Shown: positions 1-6,079, numbered from the stretch's first letter. The stretch: 10,713 nt of DNA from JBCCRH01 sp039208045 (GCA_039208045.1 JBCCRH010000195.1:1-10713); one strand, 5' to 3'. Notes: generated by a model from the letters alone, not told the origin. A program made the numbers and translations.

Positions 1-36
1 ATATATTTAAAAATAAAAAGAGACTTTTTTTTCTGT

Positions 37-58
37 TCAACAAAATTATTTTTGTTGA
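37..58. repeat. AT-rich inverted repeat
   Basis: Perfect 9-bp arms TCAACAAAA (37-45) and TTTTGTTGA (50-58) are separated by four bases. There is no uridine tract directly after it on either strand, so it is a weak terminator candidate at best. Positions 1-208 contain no convincing gene; this dyad and the three palindromes at 111-192 are the only structures I see there. Confidence 0.35.
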
Positions 59-110
59 GAGCCCCTAAAAGCCTAATAAATATTGTGGATTTGCTATCCT
101 ATACTGACGA

Positions 111-141
111 TTAATTGGTTTGCCACATGCAAACCAGTTAA
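111..141. repeat. Inverted repeat 1 of a triple palindrome cluster
   Basis: The arms are TTAATTGGTTTGC (111-123) and GCAAACCAGTTAA (129-141), 13 bp with a single non-Watson-Crick position (115/137, a T:G wobble on the plus strand) and a five-base loop. The inner part GTTTGC-N5-GCAAAC recurs exactly 50 bases downstream in the third palindrome. The function is unknown; it could be a paired operator or part of a REP-like element. Confidence 0.6.
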
Positions 142-142
142 T

Positions 143-160
143 GTGCAGTATATACTGTAC
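143..160. repeat. Palindrome 2 of the cluster
   Basis: An 18-base near-perfect palindrome, GTGCAGTATATACTGTAC, has one imperfect pair (145/158). It sits between the two GTTTGC/GCAAAC dyads, one base from the first and directly abutting the third. With no loop it looks more like a protein-binding dyad than an RNA hairpin. Confidence 0.55.
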
Positions 161-192
161 CAAAGTAGTTTGCAATGTTGCAAACCACTTTG
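161..192. repeat. Inverted repeat 3 of the cluster, just downstream of the arsR stop
   Basis: The arms CAAAGTAGTTTGCAA (161-175) and TTGCAAACCACTTTG (178-192) are 15 bp with one imperfect pair (167/186, which becomes a U:G wobble in minus-strand RNA) and two bases between them. It starts about 17 bases after the stop codon of the minus-strand ArsR gene, so it would form a hairpin in that transcript. No uridine tract follows on the minus strand, so it is not a typical intrinsic terminator. Confidence 0.55.
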
Positions 193-208
193 CGTCACGT
201 ATACAATT

Positions 209-499
209 TTATATCACTTTTATCAGTATCTTAATGAAATCGTGGAAGTCATTTTGGGTGAGGGAGTAACGAGAGTTCTTGCCATCGCGGAGTACACTGA
301 CTACGTTTTTGTTCTTAAGAATGCGTAAGTGGTGAGAAGCTACAGCCTGTTCAATTTTGAGCTGCTGGTGGATGTCAGTCACCGTAAGATTGTCACTATT
401 GTGGAGCAAATCGACAATGGCAATTCGGATAGGGTGTGCAATCGCCCGAAGGGTTTCGGTAGAGTCTTCTAGAAAGGTATGGTTGAAGTGCGATTTCAT
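209..499 (-). CDS. ArsR-family winged-helix transcriptional regulator
   Basis: A 96-residue DNA-binding repressor-type protein. The fold is recognisable from ETLRAIAHPIRIAIVDLL (residues 15-32), the HTH with recognition helix around QAVASHHLRILK (51-62), and a wing ending RDGKNSRYSL (71-80). The length is normal for the family. There are no cysteines, so the ELCVCDL-type arsenic or cadmium site is absent. D84 and H86 resemble the first half of the alpha-5 zinc site (DxH...HxxH) of CzrA/SmtB, but the chain ends before the second half, so metal sensing is doubtful. The gene is divergent from the DUF294 operon at 600 and may control itself, that operon or both (inference). A -7 element and dyad lie directly upstream. 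The ligand is unknown. Confidence 0.88.
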   Translation of the reverse strand: MKSHFNHTFLEDSTETLRAIAHPIRIAIVDLLHNSDNLTVTDIHQQLKIEQAVASHHLRILKNKNVVSVLRDGKNSRYSLTQNDFHDFIKILIKVI

Positions 500-507
500 C
501 TATAAAA

Positions 508-530
508 ATTTGCCAATGTATACAAATATA
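508..530 (-). promoter_or_regulatory. Candidate arsR promoter -7 element with overlapping dyad
   Basis: Read on the minus strand, TATATTTG (530 to 523) matches the Bacteroidota -7 consensus TAnnTTTG and lies 23 bases from the arsR start codon. It overlaps the palindrome GTATAC (518-523) and an ATTTG/CAAAT dyad (508-512 and 523-527) near the expected start of transcription, as expected for self-repression. No clear -33 TTTG is seen. GTATAC also occurs at 199-204, just past the other end of the gene. Confidence 0.4.
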
Positions 531-563
531 GACATCTAATTTTTTATATATAAAAGTAAAGTG

Positions 564-586
564 CAGAAAATGTTTAAAATTTTCTG
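564..586. promoter_or_regulatory. Inverted repeat just upstream of the DUF294 start
   Basis: Perfect 8-bp arms CAGAAAAT (564-571) and ATTTTCTG (579-586) flank a seven-base centre, and the repeat ends 13 bases before the ATG at 600. It could be an operator or a leader hairpin limiting translation. Upstream, TTTG (509-512) and TAATTTTT (537-544) roughly resemble a promoter, but with 24-base spacing and one mismatch, so I do not call one. Confidence 0.35.
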
Positions 587-599
587 AAAATAGACCAAA

Positions 600-2534
600 A
601 TGGAAAACACGATTTCTGTCCGTATTTATGACTTTTTGAAGCACTACCCGCCTTTTTCGTTGATTGATGAAGAAACGCTTATGCGGATTGCTCAGCGCGT
701 GCTGGTCAAATATTCGCCTCCTGATTCTTATGTTTTTAAGCAAGGAGAAGCGCCTGGAAAATACATCTATATCGTTAAAGAGGGGGCCGTACAGCTTATT
801 CGGGAGGAAGAAGAGGGGAGTGTACTGATTGAGCAATGTGATGAAGGAGATGTATTTGGTATCCGTCCGCTGTTGGCCGTAGAGCCTTATGAGCTATCGG
901 CCAAGGTAATGGAAGAGTCACTGATCTATGCGGTCGAAATCACTGGTTTTGAGGAGTTGCTGCAAAAAAATCCGAATATCTCGTTTTATCTAGCGCGCAA
1001 CTTTGCCTCTGGTATCCGTGCTTCTGCCTCCGAGACCTACCGTGGGAAACTATTTTTGCGAAAGCAAGAACTACAGGAAGAGGAGTTTAGTTTGACGGAA
1101 GTCCAACAGCTGAACACCAAGAAAGCACCCATTACCTGCTTACTAAATACCAGCATTCAAGAGGCTGCCCGGAAGATGACAGCACAGCGCGTGGGTTCGA
1201 TCATCGTAGTAGATTTGGAGCAATGCCCCATTGGGATTGTGACGGACAAAGATTTGCGGCGAAAAGTAGCTACCGGCCTCACTCCTTTGAATGCGATGGT
1301 ATCAAAGATCATGTCGAGCCCAGTACGTACCCTAGCACCCGCAGTGAGCTATGCTGAAGTGCAGATGGAAATGGTCAAACACCGGATTCATCATATTTGT
1401 ATTACCGAAGATGGAACAGCCAGTACCAGGGTAGTTGGAGTGGTTTCGGAGCATGACTTATTGGTAGTACAAGGCAACAATCCAGCCATTTTAATTCGCA
1501 GTATTCAGCGAGCTAGAAATGCAGAGCGCTTGCGAGCCATTCGAGATCGTGCAGAGGAGCTGATGCGAAAATACTTGTATCAAGAAGTATCCATTGCGTT
1601 TATTTCTGAGGTGATCACGGAGATTAATGATGCCCTAATCCAGCAAGTTATTTTGCTCAGCCAGGAGGAATTGAAGCAGGAAGGCTTGGCGCAACCAGAA
1701 GCCAAGTTTTGTTGGATGACCTTGGGGAGTGAGGGTAGGGGAGAGCAACTGTTGCGTACGGATCAAGATAATGCGCTGGTATTTGAGAACGTGCCAGAGT
1801 CCGCATATGAAGCTACCAAATCGTACTATTTGCAGCTTTCGCAAAAAGTGACCCAAAAGCTTCATATCGTAGGTTTTGAGTATTGCCCAGGGGAGATGAT
1901 GGCGAGCAATCCCAAGTGGTGCTTGTCGTTGCAGGAGTGGTTGGAGCAGTTCGATAAATGGATTTATGAGCCTACCGGCGAGGCCGTGCTGTTTAGTTCT
2001 ATCTTTTTTGACTATCGAGCCGTGTATGGACAATTGGAACTGGCAGAGCAAATGACGGCGCATATTTTCGAAAGTATAGATGAACGCACCATGTTCCTGA
2101 GTTTTTTAGCCAAAAGTGCGCTGCGCAACCCACCGCCTTTGACTTTTTTCCGCAACTTTGTATTGGAGGGTAGCGGCGACCACAAGAATGAATTTGACAT
2201 TAAGGCTAGAGCGATGATGCCCTTGGCGGATGCAGCCAGAGTATTGATTTTATCCAAAAAAGTCGGTCAAGTGAACAACACCTTTCGGAGGTTTGAAAAA
2301 ATGGCGGAGCTAGAACCCAATAATAAGGAGTTATTTGAGCAAGCAGCAGATGCCTATGAAATTTTAATGCGCTATCGAGCGCTACAGGGCATCAAAAACC
2401 ACAATTCGGGGCGTTATTTTAATCCCTCCAACTTGAGTAAGATGGAGCGTATTAATTTGAGAAATAGTTTTCAACCGATCCGAGAATTACAGTCTCTACT
2501 GAATGTTCGGTTTCAATTGGCCTTTTTGGGCTAG
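600..2534 (+). CDS. cNMP-like / CBS-pair / DUF294 nucleotidyltransferase-like protein
   Basis: A 644-residue cytoplasmic protein with four regions: a cyclic-nucleotide-binding-like beta roll (about 19-140), two CBS repeats (about 175-295, with VGSIIVVD..PIGIVTDKDLRR and VVGVVSEHDLL), a DUF294 nucleotidyltransferase-fold domain related to GlnD, and the DUF294 C-terminal helical domain (about 490-640). The nucleotidyltransferase signature is intact: G376-S377-E378-G379-R380 followed by T387-D388-Q389-D390. The phosphate-binding cassette of the first domain (around FGIRPLLAVEPYELSA, 86-101) lacks the usual Glu and Arg that contact cAMP, so it probably binds something else or nothing. CBS pairs usually sense adenine nucleotides. 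The family often sits next to a DnaQ-like exonuclease gene, as here (15-base gap). The start is the first ATG of the frame. The enzymatic product is unknown. Confidence 0.92.
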   Translation: MENTISVRIYDFLKHYPPFSLIDEETLMRIAQRVLVKYSPPDSYVFKQGEAPGKYIYIVKEGAVQLIREEEEGSVLIEQCDEGDVFGIRPLLAVEPYELSAKVMEESLIYAVEITGFEELLQKNPNISFYLARNFASGIRASASETYRGKLFLRKQELQEEEFSLTEVQQLNTKKAPITCLLNTSIQEAARKMTAQRVGSIIVVDLEQCPIGIVTDKDLRRKVATGLTPLNAMVSKIMSSPVRTLAPAVSYAEVQMEMVKHRIHHICITEDGTASTRVVGVVSEHDLLVVQGNNPAILIRSIQRARNAERLRAIRDRAEELMRKYLYQEVSIAFISEVITEINDALIQQVILLSQEELKQEGLAQPEAKFCWMTLGSEGRGEQLLRTDQDNALVFENVPESAYEATKSYYLQLSQKVTQKLHIVGFEYCPGEMMASNPKWCLSLQEWLEQFDKWIYEPTGEAVLFSSIFFDYRAVYGQLELAEQMTAHIFESIDERTMFLSFLAKSALRNPPPLTFFRNFVLEGSGDHKNEFDIKARAMMPLADAARVLILSKKVGQVNNTFRRFEKMAELEPNNKELFEQAADAYEILMRYRALQGIKNHNSGRYFNPSNLSKMERINLRNSFQPIRELQSLLNVRFQLAFLG

Positions 2535-2549
2535 AAAATTGCAGCAATA

Positions 2550-3242
2550 GTGAATTTCTTTTGGGAATTAAGGCGGGGAAAAAAAGGAAAAGCAGCGGTA
2601 CCCAGTTTTTGGCTACAGTACCTCGAAAAATGTACTGAGGCAGCCAGTCATCGGAAACTACCAATTGAGCAAGGCGACTTTGTGGTGTTGGATACCGAAA
2701 CGACAGGTCTGCTTTTAAAAAAAGATCGAATTTTATCGATCGGAGCAATACGAGTACGAAATAGTGAGATGGATTTGTCTCAATCTTATGAGTGTTTTAT
2801 CAACCAAGGTGTTCCGGTAAAGCAAGACACGATTGCCGTCCATGGTATTTTACCCGGTACCAAATCCACGAATATAGAGGAGCAAGAAGCTATCGAACAG
2901 TTCGTTAATTTTCTGGGGGGTGCCGTTATTGTGGGCCACCACATAGCATTTGATATCGAAATGATTAATCATGCCCTCAAACGGATGGGACTTCCAAAAC
3001 TAAGAAATAAGAGCTTGGATACCGGAACCTTAGCGCAACGTTTGGAATGGAAGACCAGCCTACAGCCTGCCGACGAATATAGTCTGGATAAAATCTGTAA
3101 AAAGTTCGATATTCGCCTGCACGATCGCCACACAGCGATGGGTGATGCTTACATCACAGCCATCTTATTTCAGAAGCTAATCTGGCGATTGCAGCAACGA
3201 GGGGTTAAAACCATGCGAGATTTACTAAAAAGAAGACGTTAG
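2550..3242 (+). CDS. DnaQ-like DEDDh 3'-5' exonuclease
   Basis: A 230-residue exonuclease of the DNA polymerase III epsilon/RNase T superfamily, expected to remove nucleotides from 3' ends of DNA or RNA using two metal ions. All catalytic residues are visible: D48 and E50 in VVLDTETTG (Exo I), D135 in GHHIAFDIEMIN (Exo II), and H194 with D199 in HTAMGDA (Exo III, the DEDDh form). It has no BRCT, GIY-YIG or helicase extension. A basic stretch of about 40 residues precedes the domain. Translation most likely starts at GTG 2550, since no ATG occurs before the first motif. It lies 15 bases after the DUF294 gene and 12 before polX, so all three are probably co-transcribed. As a free-standing protein it is more likely a repair or RNA-processing nuclease than the replicative epsilon subunit. 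Confidence 0.9.
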   Translation: MNFFWELRRGKKGKAAVPSFWLQYLEKCTEAASHRKLPIEQGDFVVLDTETTGLLLKKDRILSIGAIRVRNSEMDLSQSYECFINQGVPVKQDTIAVHGILPGTKSTNIEEQEAIEQFVNFLGGAVIVGHHIAFDIEMINHALKRMGLPKLRNKSLDTGTLAQRLEWKTSLQPADEYSLDKICKKFDIRLHDRHTAMGDAYITAILFQKLIWRLQQRGVKTMRDLLKRRR

Positions 3243-3254
3243 AAGCGCAAACAC

Positions 3255-4898
3255 ATGACGAATAAAGAAATTGCAAAGACGTTCCAGTTCCTGGGTCAAA
3301 TTATGGAGTTGCACGGGGAAAATAAATTCAAGATTCGATCCTACCAAAATGCCTATATGACCTTGCGGAAGCTGGATCAGCCTCTTTCGGAAATGTCGGA
3401 TGAAGCGATTTCCGGGATCAAAGGCGTGGGGAAGGCCATTGCTGGAAAGATTCGTGAATTGGTGGATAAAGGGGAGATGGCCACCTTGGAGCGCTATAAA
3501 TCACAAACGCCAGAAGGCGTACAGGAGATGCTGGGGATCAAGGGCTTTGGCCCCAAGAAAATTAGCACGATCTGGAAGGACTTGGGGGTGGAAAGCATTG
3601 GAGAGCTGCTTTATGCTGTCAACGAAAATCGACTAATCGAGCTGAAAGGTTTTGGCAAAAAGACGCAAGATGATCTTAAAGAAAAATTGGAGTATTACCA
3701 GAAATCTAAGAATAAGTACCACTATGCTGCTGTTGCAGAGATAGCAACTAACTTTTGGACCCAATTAAAGACAGCCCTGCCCAAAGGAGGGGTACACCCT
3801 ACCGGTGCTACTCGCCGAAAGGCAATTATCCAAGACCAAATAGACCTGGTAGTAAGTGCGCCAGAATCGGATGTACTTAGTGCGTTGAACCTACTCGGTG
3901 CCACTATCGAGAAAACTACATCCGTATATATCAAAGGGCAAACTGCACAAGAAATTCCCTTTTTCATCTATCTCTGTACGCCCGATAAGTTTGGTACATG
4001 CCTATTCCAGACTACCGGCACTGCTGATTTTTTAGCCGCCTTACCATCCTTACAAGGAACCGCTTACGCCAATGAAAAAGTTGTTTTCAAGGCATTAGAC
4101 TTACCCTACATCCTGCCCGAACTACGCGAACAAGCCTGGGCCGTCGAGCTGGCACAGCAAGATGCCCTGCCGGAGCTGATCGAAGTGCAGCATATCAAGG
4201 GGGTCGTTCACGCACACTCCACGTATAGCGATGGCCTCCACACCTTACGGGAAATGGCGAGCTACTGCAAAGCCCAAGGCTTTGAGTATCTGGGTATCAC
4301 CGACCATTCTAAAAGTGCGTTCTATGCCAACGGCCTACAAGTCGAGCGCGTCCTCCAACAGCACCAAGAAATTGACCAGCTGAATGCCGAGCTGGCCCCC
4401 TTCCGCATTTTTAAAGGCATCGAAAGCGATATTTTGAGCGACGGCTCGCTGGATTATGAGGAGGATATATTGGCTTCTTTCGATTTTATCATCGCCTCCA
4501 TCCATAGCAATCTGCGCATGGACGAAGCCAAAGCCACTCACCGCCTAATCACGGCTATTGAAAACCCATATACCAACATGCTAGGCCACCCAACTGGCCG
4601 CCTATTGCTTTCGCGAAAAGGCTATCCCATTGATCACAAAGCGGTGATAGACGCTTGCGCCGCTAATAGCGTAGCGATTGAGCTAAATGCGAATCCCTAC
4701 CGTCTAGATCTCGATTGGAGCTGGATTCCGTATGCGTTAGAAAAAGGTGTTTTGATTAGTATCAACCCCGACGCGCACAGCATGGAAGGCGTACATCATA
4801 TTCGCTGGGGAGTGGCCGCTGCACGCAAAGGCGGGCTTAGTGCGCAGCATTGCTTGAATGCGCAGGGTACGGAGGCTTTCGCCAAATGGTGTGGTTGA
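3255..4898 (+). CDS. polX: Bacterial PolX-type protein: HhH + family X polymerase core (degenerate) + PHP domain
   Basis: A 547-residue homologue of bacterial PolX, a base-excision-repair polymerase with a 3'-5' exonuclease. The order is an 8-kDa-like domain and helix-hairpin-helix motifs (about 1-140, GIKGVGKAIAGKI and GIKGFGPKKI), the polymerase palm (about 160-300), and a C-terminal PHP domain (about 316-547). The PHP metal site is complete: H319, H321, D326, H351, E390, H417, H445, D506 and H508. The polymerase site is not: the usual GS...GDIDLL reads TGATRRKA...DQIDLV, giving Ala185 for Ser and Gln195 for the first Asp, with only D197 kept. The third Asp, normally in a VDLRVV-like strand, is absent from IPFFIYLCTP (234-243). 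I infer an active nuclease or phosphoesterase without polymerase activity. The length is slightly below the usual 570 or so residues. It ends the operon begun by the DUF294 gene. Confidence 0.9.
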   Translation: MTNKEIAKTFQFLGQIMELHGENKFKIRSYQNAYMTLRKLDQPLSEMSDEAISGIKGVGKAIAGKIRELVDKGEMATLERYKSQTPEGVQEMLGIKGFGPKKISTIWKDLGVESIGELLYAVNENRLIELKGFGKKTQDDLKEKLEYYQKSKNKYHYAAVAEIATNFWTQLKTALPKGGVHPTGATRRKAIIQDQIDLVVSAPESDVLSALNLLGATIEKTTSVYIKGQTAQEIPFFIYLCTPDKFGTCLFQTTGTADFLAALPSLQGTAYANEKVVFKALDLPYILPELREQAWAVELAQQDALPELIEVQHIKGVVHAHSTYSDGLHTLREMASYCKAQGFEYLGITDHSKSAFYANGLQVERVLQQHQEIDQLNAELAPFRIFKGIESDILSDGSLDYEEDILASFDFIIASIHSNLRMDEAKATHRLITAIENPYTNMLGHPTGRLLLSRKGYPIDHKAVIDACAANSVAIELNANPYRLDLDWSWIPYALEKGVLISINPDAHSMEGVHHIRWGVAAARKGGLSAQHCLNAQGTEAFAKWCG

Positions 4899-4909
4899 AA
4901 ATAAAGGGC

Positions 4910-4919
4910 TAATATATTA
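4910..4919. promoter_or_regulatory. Palindromic operator candidate, copy 1
   Basis: The perfect palindrome TAATATATTA lies in the context GGCTAATATATTAACC. The same core preceded by GGC recurs 41 bases downstream, close to four helical turns. It begins 11 bases after the polX stop codon, where the -33 region of the XRE gene promoter would lie. Confidence 0.5.
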
Positions 4920-4931
4920 ACCATTTTGGCC

Positions 4932-4948
4932 TATTTTTGCTATATTTG
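4932..4948 (+). promoter_or_regulatory. Two adjacent candidate -7 elements for the XRE gene
   Basis: TATTTTTG (4932-4939) and TATATTTG (4941-4948) both match TAnnTTTG and lie between the two palindromes. The second would start transcription near 4953-4956, inside palindrome copy 2, leaving a leader of about 13 bases. A TTTG at 4925-4928 is too close to serve as a normal -33 element. Confidence 0.4.
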
Positions 4949-4949
4949 G

Positions 4950-4961
4950 CTAATATATTAG
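4950..4961. promoter_or_regulatory. Palindromic operator candidate, copy 2
   Basis: The 12-bp perfect palindrome CTAATATATTAG has the same core as 4910-4919 and is also preceded by GGC. It covers the predicted transcription start and ends six bases before the ATG at 4968. The pair is best explained as autoregulatory sites for the XRE protein encoded next to it (inference). Confidence 0.5.
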
Positions 4962-4967
4962 TCAAAA

Positions 4968-5258
4968 ATGAATCCCTATAGTTTACATAAACTCCCTTCT
5001 GATATTTTGCAGGAAACTGCCCAACAGCATCGCTTTTTGCGCCGACAATTGAAACTATCGCAGGCAGAATTGGCGGAGCGTTCGGGAGTCTCATTAGGCA
5101 GTCTAAAGCGCTTTGAACGAACTGGTAAAATCTCCTTTGAATCTTTACTCAAGCTGGCGCATCTACTGGATCGCTTAAGTTCGTTTGAGAACTTATTTCC
5201 ACCTAAAGAAGACTTCTCAGAGATTGAGAAGTTATTCAGTGATCGAACCAGGGAATAA
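4968..5258 (+). CDS. XRE-family HTH regulator, HipB-like, without a HipA partner
   Basis: A 96-residue DNA-binding protein. The XRE/Cro helix-turn-helix spans about residues 21-65, with LSQAELAERSGVSLGSLKRF (30-49) carrying turn and recognition helix. This wording, followed by the FERTGKISFESLLKLAHLL and FENLFPP segments, is typical of HipB-like antitoxins that repress their own operon and bind a HipA-type kinase. No HipA reading frame follows: the next 151 bases are non-coding and then an unrelated lipoprotein begins. The ATG at 4968 fits the family N-terminus and sits right after the palindromes. It is probably a retained solo regulator or the remnant of a toxin-antitoxin pair. Its targets beyond its own promoter are unknown. 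Confidence 0.85.
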   Translation: MNPYSLHKLPSDILQETAQQHRFLRRQLKLSQAELAERSGVSLGSLKRFERTGKISFESLLKLAHLLDRLSSFENLFPPKEDFSEIEKLFSDRTRE

Positions 5259-5272
5259 ATGAGTTTTCCTCC

Positions 5273-5314
5273 CATTAACAGCCCGTTAACAATATTTGAA
5301 GCCTCATTAACAGG
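5273..5314. repeat. Short direct repeats CATTAACAG with a related GTTAAC
   Basis: CATTAACAG occurs at 5273-5281 and again at 5305-5313, 32 bases apart, with a related CGTTAACA between them at 5284-5291. They lie between the XRE and DUF1573 genes, upstream of the lipoprotein's likely promoter. They might be regulator-binding sites. Confidence 0.35.
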
Positions 5315-5324
5315 CAAGTTTTTT
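5301..5324 (+). terminator. Weak intrinsic terminator candidate after the XRE gene
   Basis: GCCT (5301-5304) and AGGC (5312-5315) form a 4-bp stem around a seven-base loop, followed by AAG and six thymines (5319-5324). The stem is short, so termination would be weak, and the loop is one of the CATTAAC repeats. Confidence 0.25.
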
Positions 5325-5332
5325 ACATTTTT

Positions 5333-5340
5333 TACCTTTG
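5333..5340 (+). promoter_or_regulatory. Candidate -7 element for the DUF1573 gene
   Basis: TACCTTTG followed by C is an exact match to the Bacteroidota -7 element TAnnTTTG. It would give a leader of about 60 bases ending in an A/T-rich stretch just before the ATG at 5410. No good -33 TTTG lies 19-21 bases upstream. Confidence 0.45.
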
Positions 5341-5409
5341 CCATTGTCAGGAAGAAACTGGCATTTATAAATTGATAATCAGTTCTTTAACTAAACAAAA
5401 TTATTTAAC

Positions 5410-5946
5410 ATGTTGAATCAAATCAAATCAGGTTTGTTCGTATTGTTGGCGGTAGTACTTGTAGCTAGCTGCCAGAACACCAACACAGATGCAGTAGATG
5501 CAGCTCGTCAGCGCGTAGAAAATAACGCAGTACAGCCAGCTAATCCAACTACTGCTACACAGCAGCCAGCAGCGCAACAGCCAGCTGTACCTGCAGGCCC
5601 AACAACCGAAATGACATTTGCTGAAACGACTTTCGATTTCGGTACGGTGGAAGAAGGCGAGAAAGTAGCGCACACCTACTCTTTCAAAAATACAGGTAAT
5701 GAGCCATTGATCCTTAGCAACGCTAAAGGAAGTTGCGGTTGCACCGTACCAAAGTGGCCAAGAGAACCTATCGCTCCTGGCGATTCTGCTGAGATCACCG
5801 TAGAGTTCAACTCTAAGAACAAGAAAGGAAAGCGTAACCAAAAAGTTACGATCACCGCTAACACCAACCCACCACAAACATTCATCTACTTGACAGGTGA
5901 AGTACAAGGTGGTGCAGACGCTGGTAGCACGATCCAAGTAAACTAA
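5410..5946 (+). CDS. DUF1573 lipoprotein
   Basis: A 178-residue exported lipoprotein. A short basic N-terminus and hydrophobic segment (8-19) lead to the lipobox V18-A19-S20-C21, so C21 should be lipidated and the protein anchored to a membrane facing the periplasm or surface. A Gln/Ala/Pro-rich linker (about 40-64, with repeated QQPA units) precedes a DUF1573 immunoglobulin-like domain (about 67-165). The domain has the family hallmarks: FDFGTVEEGEKVAHTYSFKNTGNEPL, GSCGCTVPKWP with C109 and C111, and IAPGDSAEITVEFNS. DUF1573 proteins are common and often abundant in Bacteroidota, but their function is not known. Its codons look more uniform than its neighbours' (frequent ATC, AAC, ACC, CGT), which suggests strong expression. 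It stands alone, with a promoter candidate before it and a strong hairpin after it. Confidence 0.92.
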   Translation: MLNQIKSGLFVLLAVVLVASCQNTNTDAVDAARQRVENNAVQPANPTTATQQPAAQQPAVPAGPTTEMTFAETTFDFGTVEEGEKVAHTYSFKNTGNEPLILSNAKGSCGCTVPKWPREPIAPGDSAEITVEFNSKNKKGKRNQKVTITANTNPPQTFIYLTGEVQGGADAGSTIQVN

Positions 5947-5969
5947 TCATAGTTGTTACTGCGCTAGTG

Positions 5970-6003
5970 AAAGCCTGCAAGAAAATCATTTCTTGCAGGC
6001 TTT
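5970..6003 (+). terminator. Strong 15-bp hairpin terminator after the DUF1573 gene
   Basis: Perfect 15-bp arms AAAGCCTGCAAGAAA (5970-5984) and TTTCTTGCAGGCTTT (5989-6003) enclose the four-base loop ATCA. The stem begins 24 bases after the lipoprotein stop. The thymine tail is short (TTTGCTCGTT), but the long stem makes termination credible. Confidence 0.75.
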
Positions 6004-6079
6004 GCTCGTTCAACCCTTTCCTTTTGCAGGTGTTCTAACAGCAAGTTTTTTCTATTTCTGGGCCGAAAGAATCGCCGCT

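Noticed and set aside
111..192. Considered the triple palindrome as a CRISPR fragment, attC site or XerCD dif site
   Set aside because: There are no regularly spaced direct repeats with unique spacers, no integron core sites, and no match to the dif arm/spacer layout; only palindromes are visible.
83..328. Plus-strand 81-codon open frame at the left end
   Set aside because: It runs through all three palindromes and into the antisense of the ArsR gene, and its translation has no domain-like pattern.
396..836. Minus-strand 146-codon frame across the arsR and DUF294 starts
   Set aside because: It overlaps two well-supported genes in other frames and has the composition of a shadow frame.
1635..2063. 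Minus-strand frames within the DUF294 gene (also 2012-2257)
   Set aside because: They lie wholly antisense to conserved nucleotidyltransferase and C-terminal domain sequence, with no supporting motif.
5428..5937. Long minus-strand frame (169 codons) opposite the DUF1573 gene
   Set aside because: The plus strand encodes a clear lipobox and DUF1573 domain; the antisense translation is Cys/Trp-rich and resembles nothing known.
5993..6079. N-terminal extension of the prenyltransferase from a TTG codon
   Set aside because: The TTG is in the right arm of the terminator hairpin, and the family N-terminus begins at ATG 6080.
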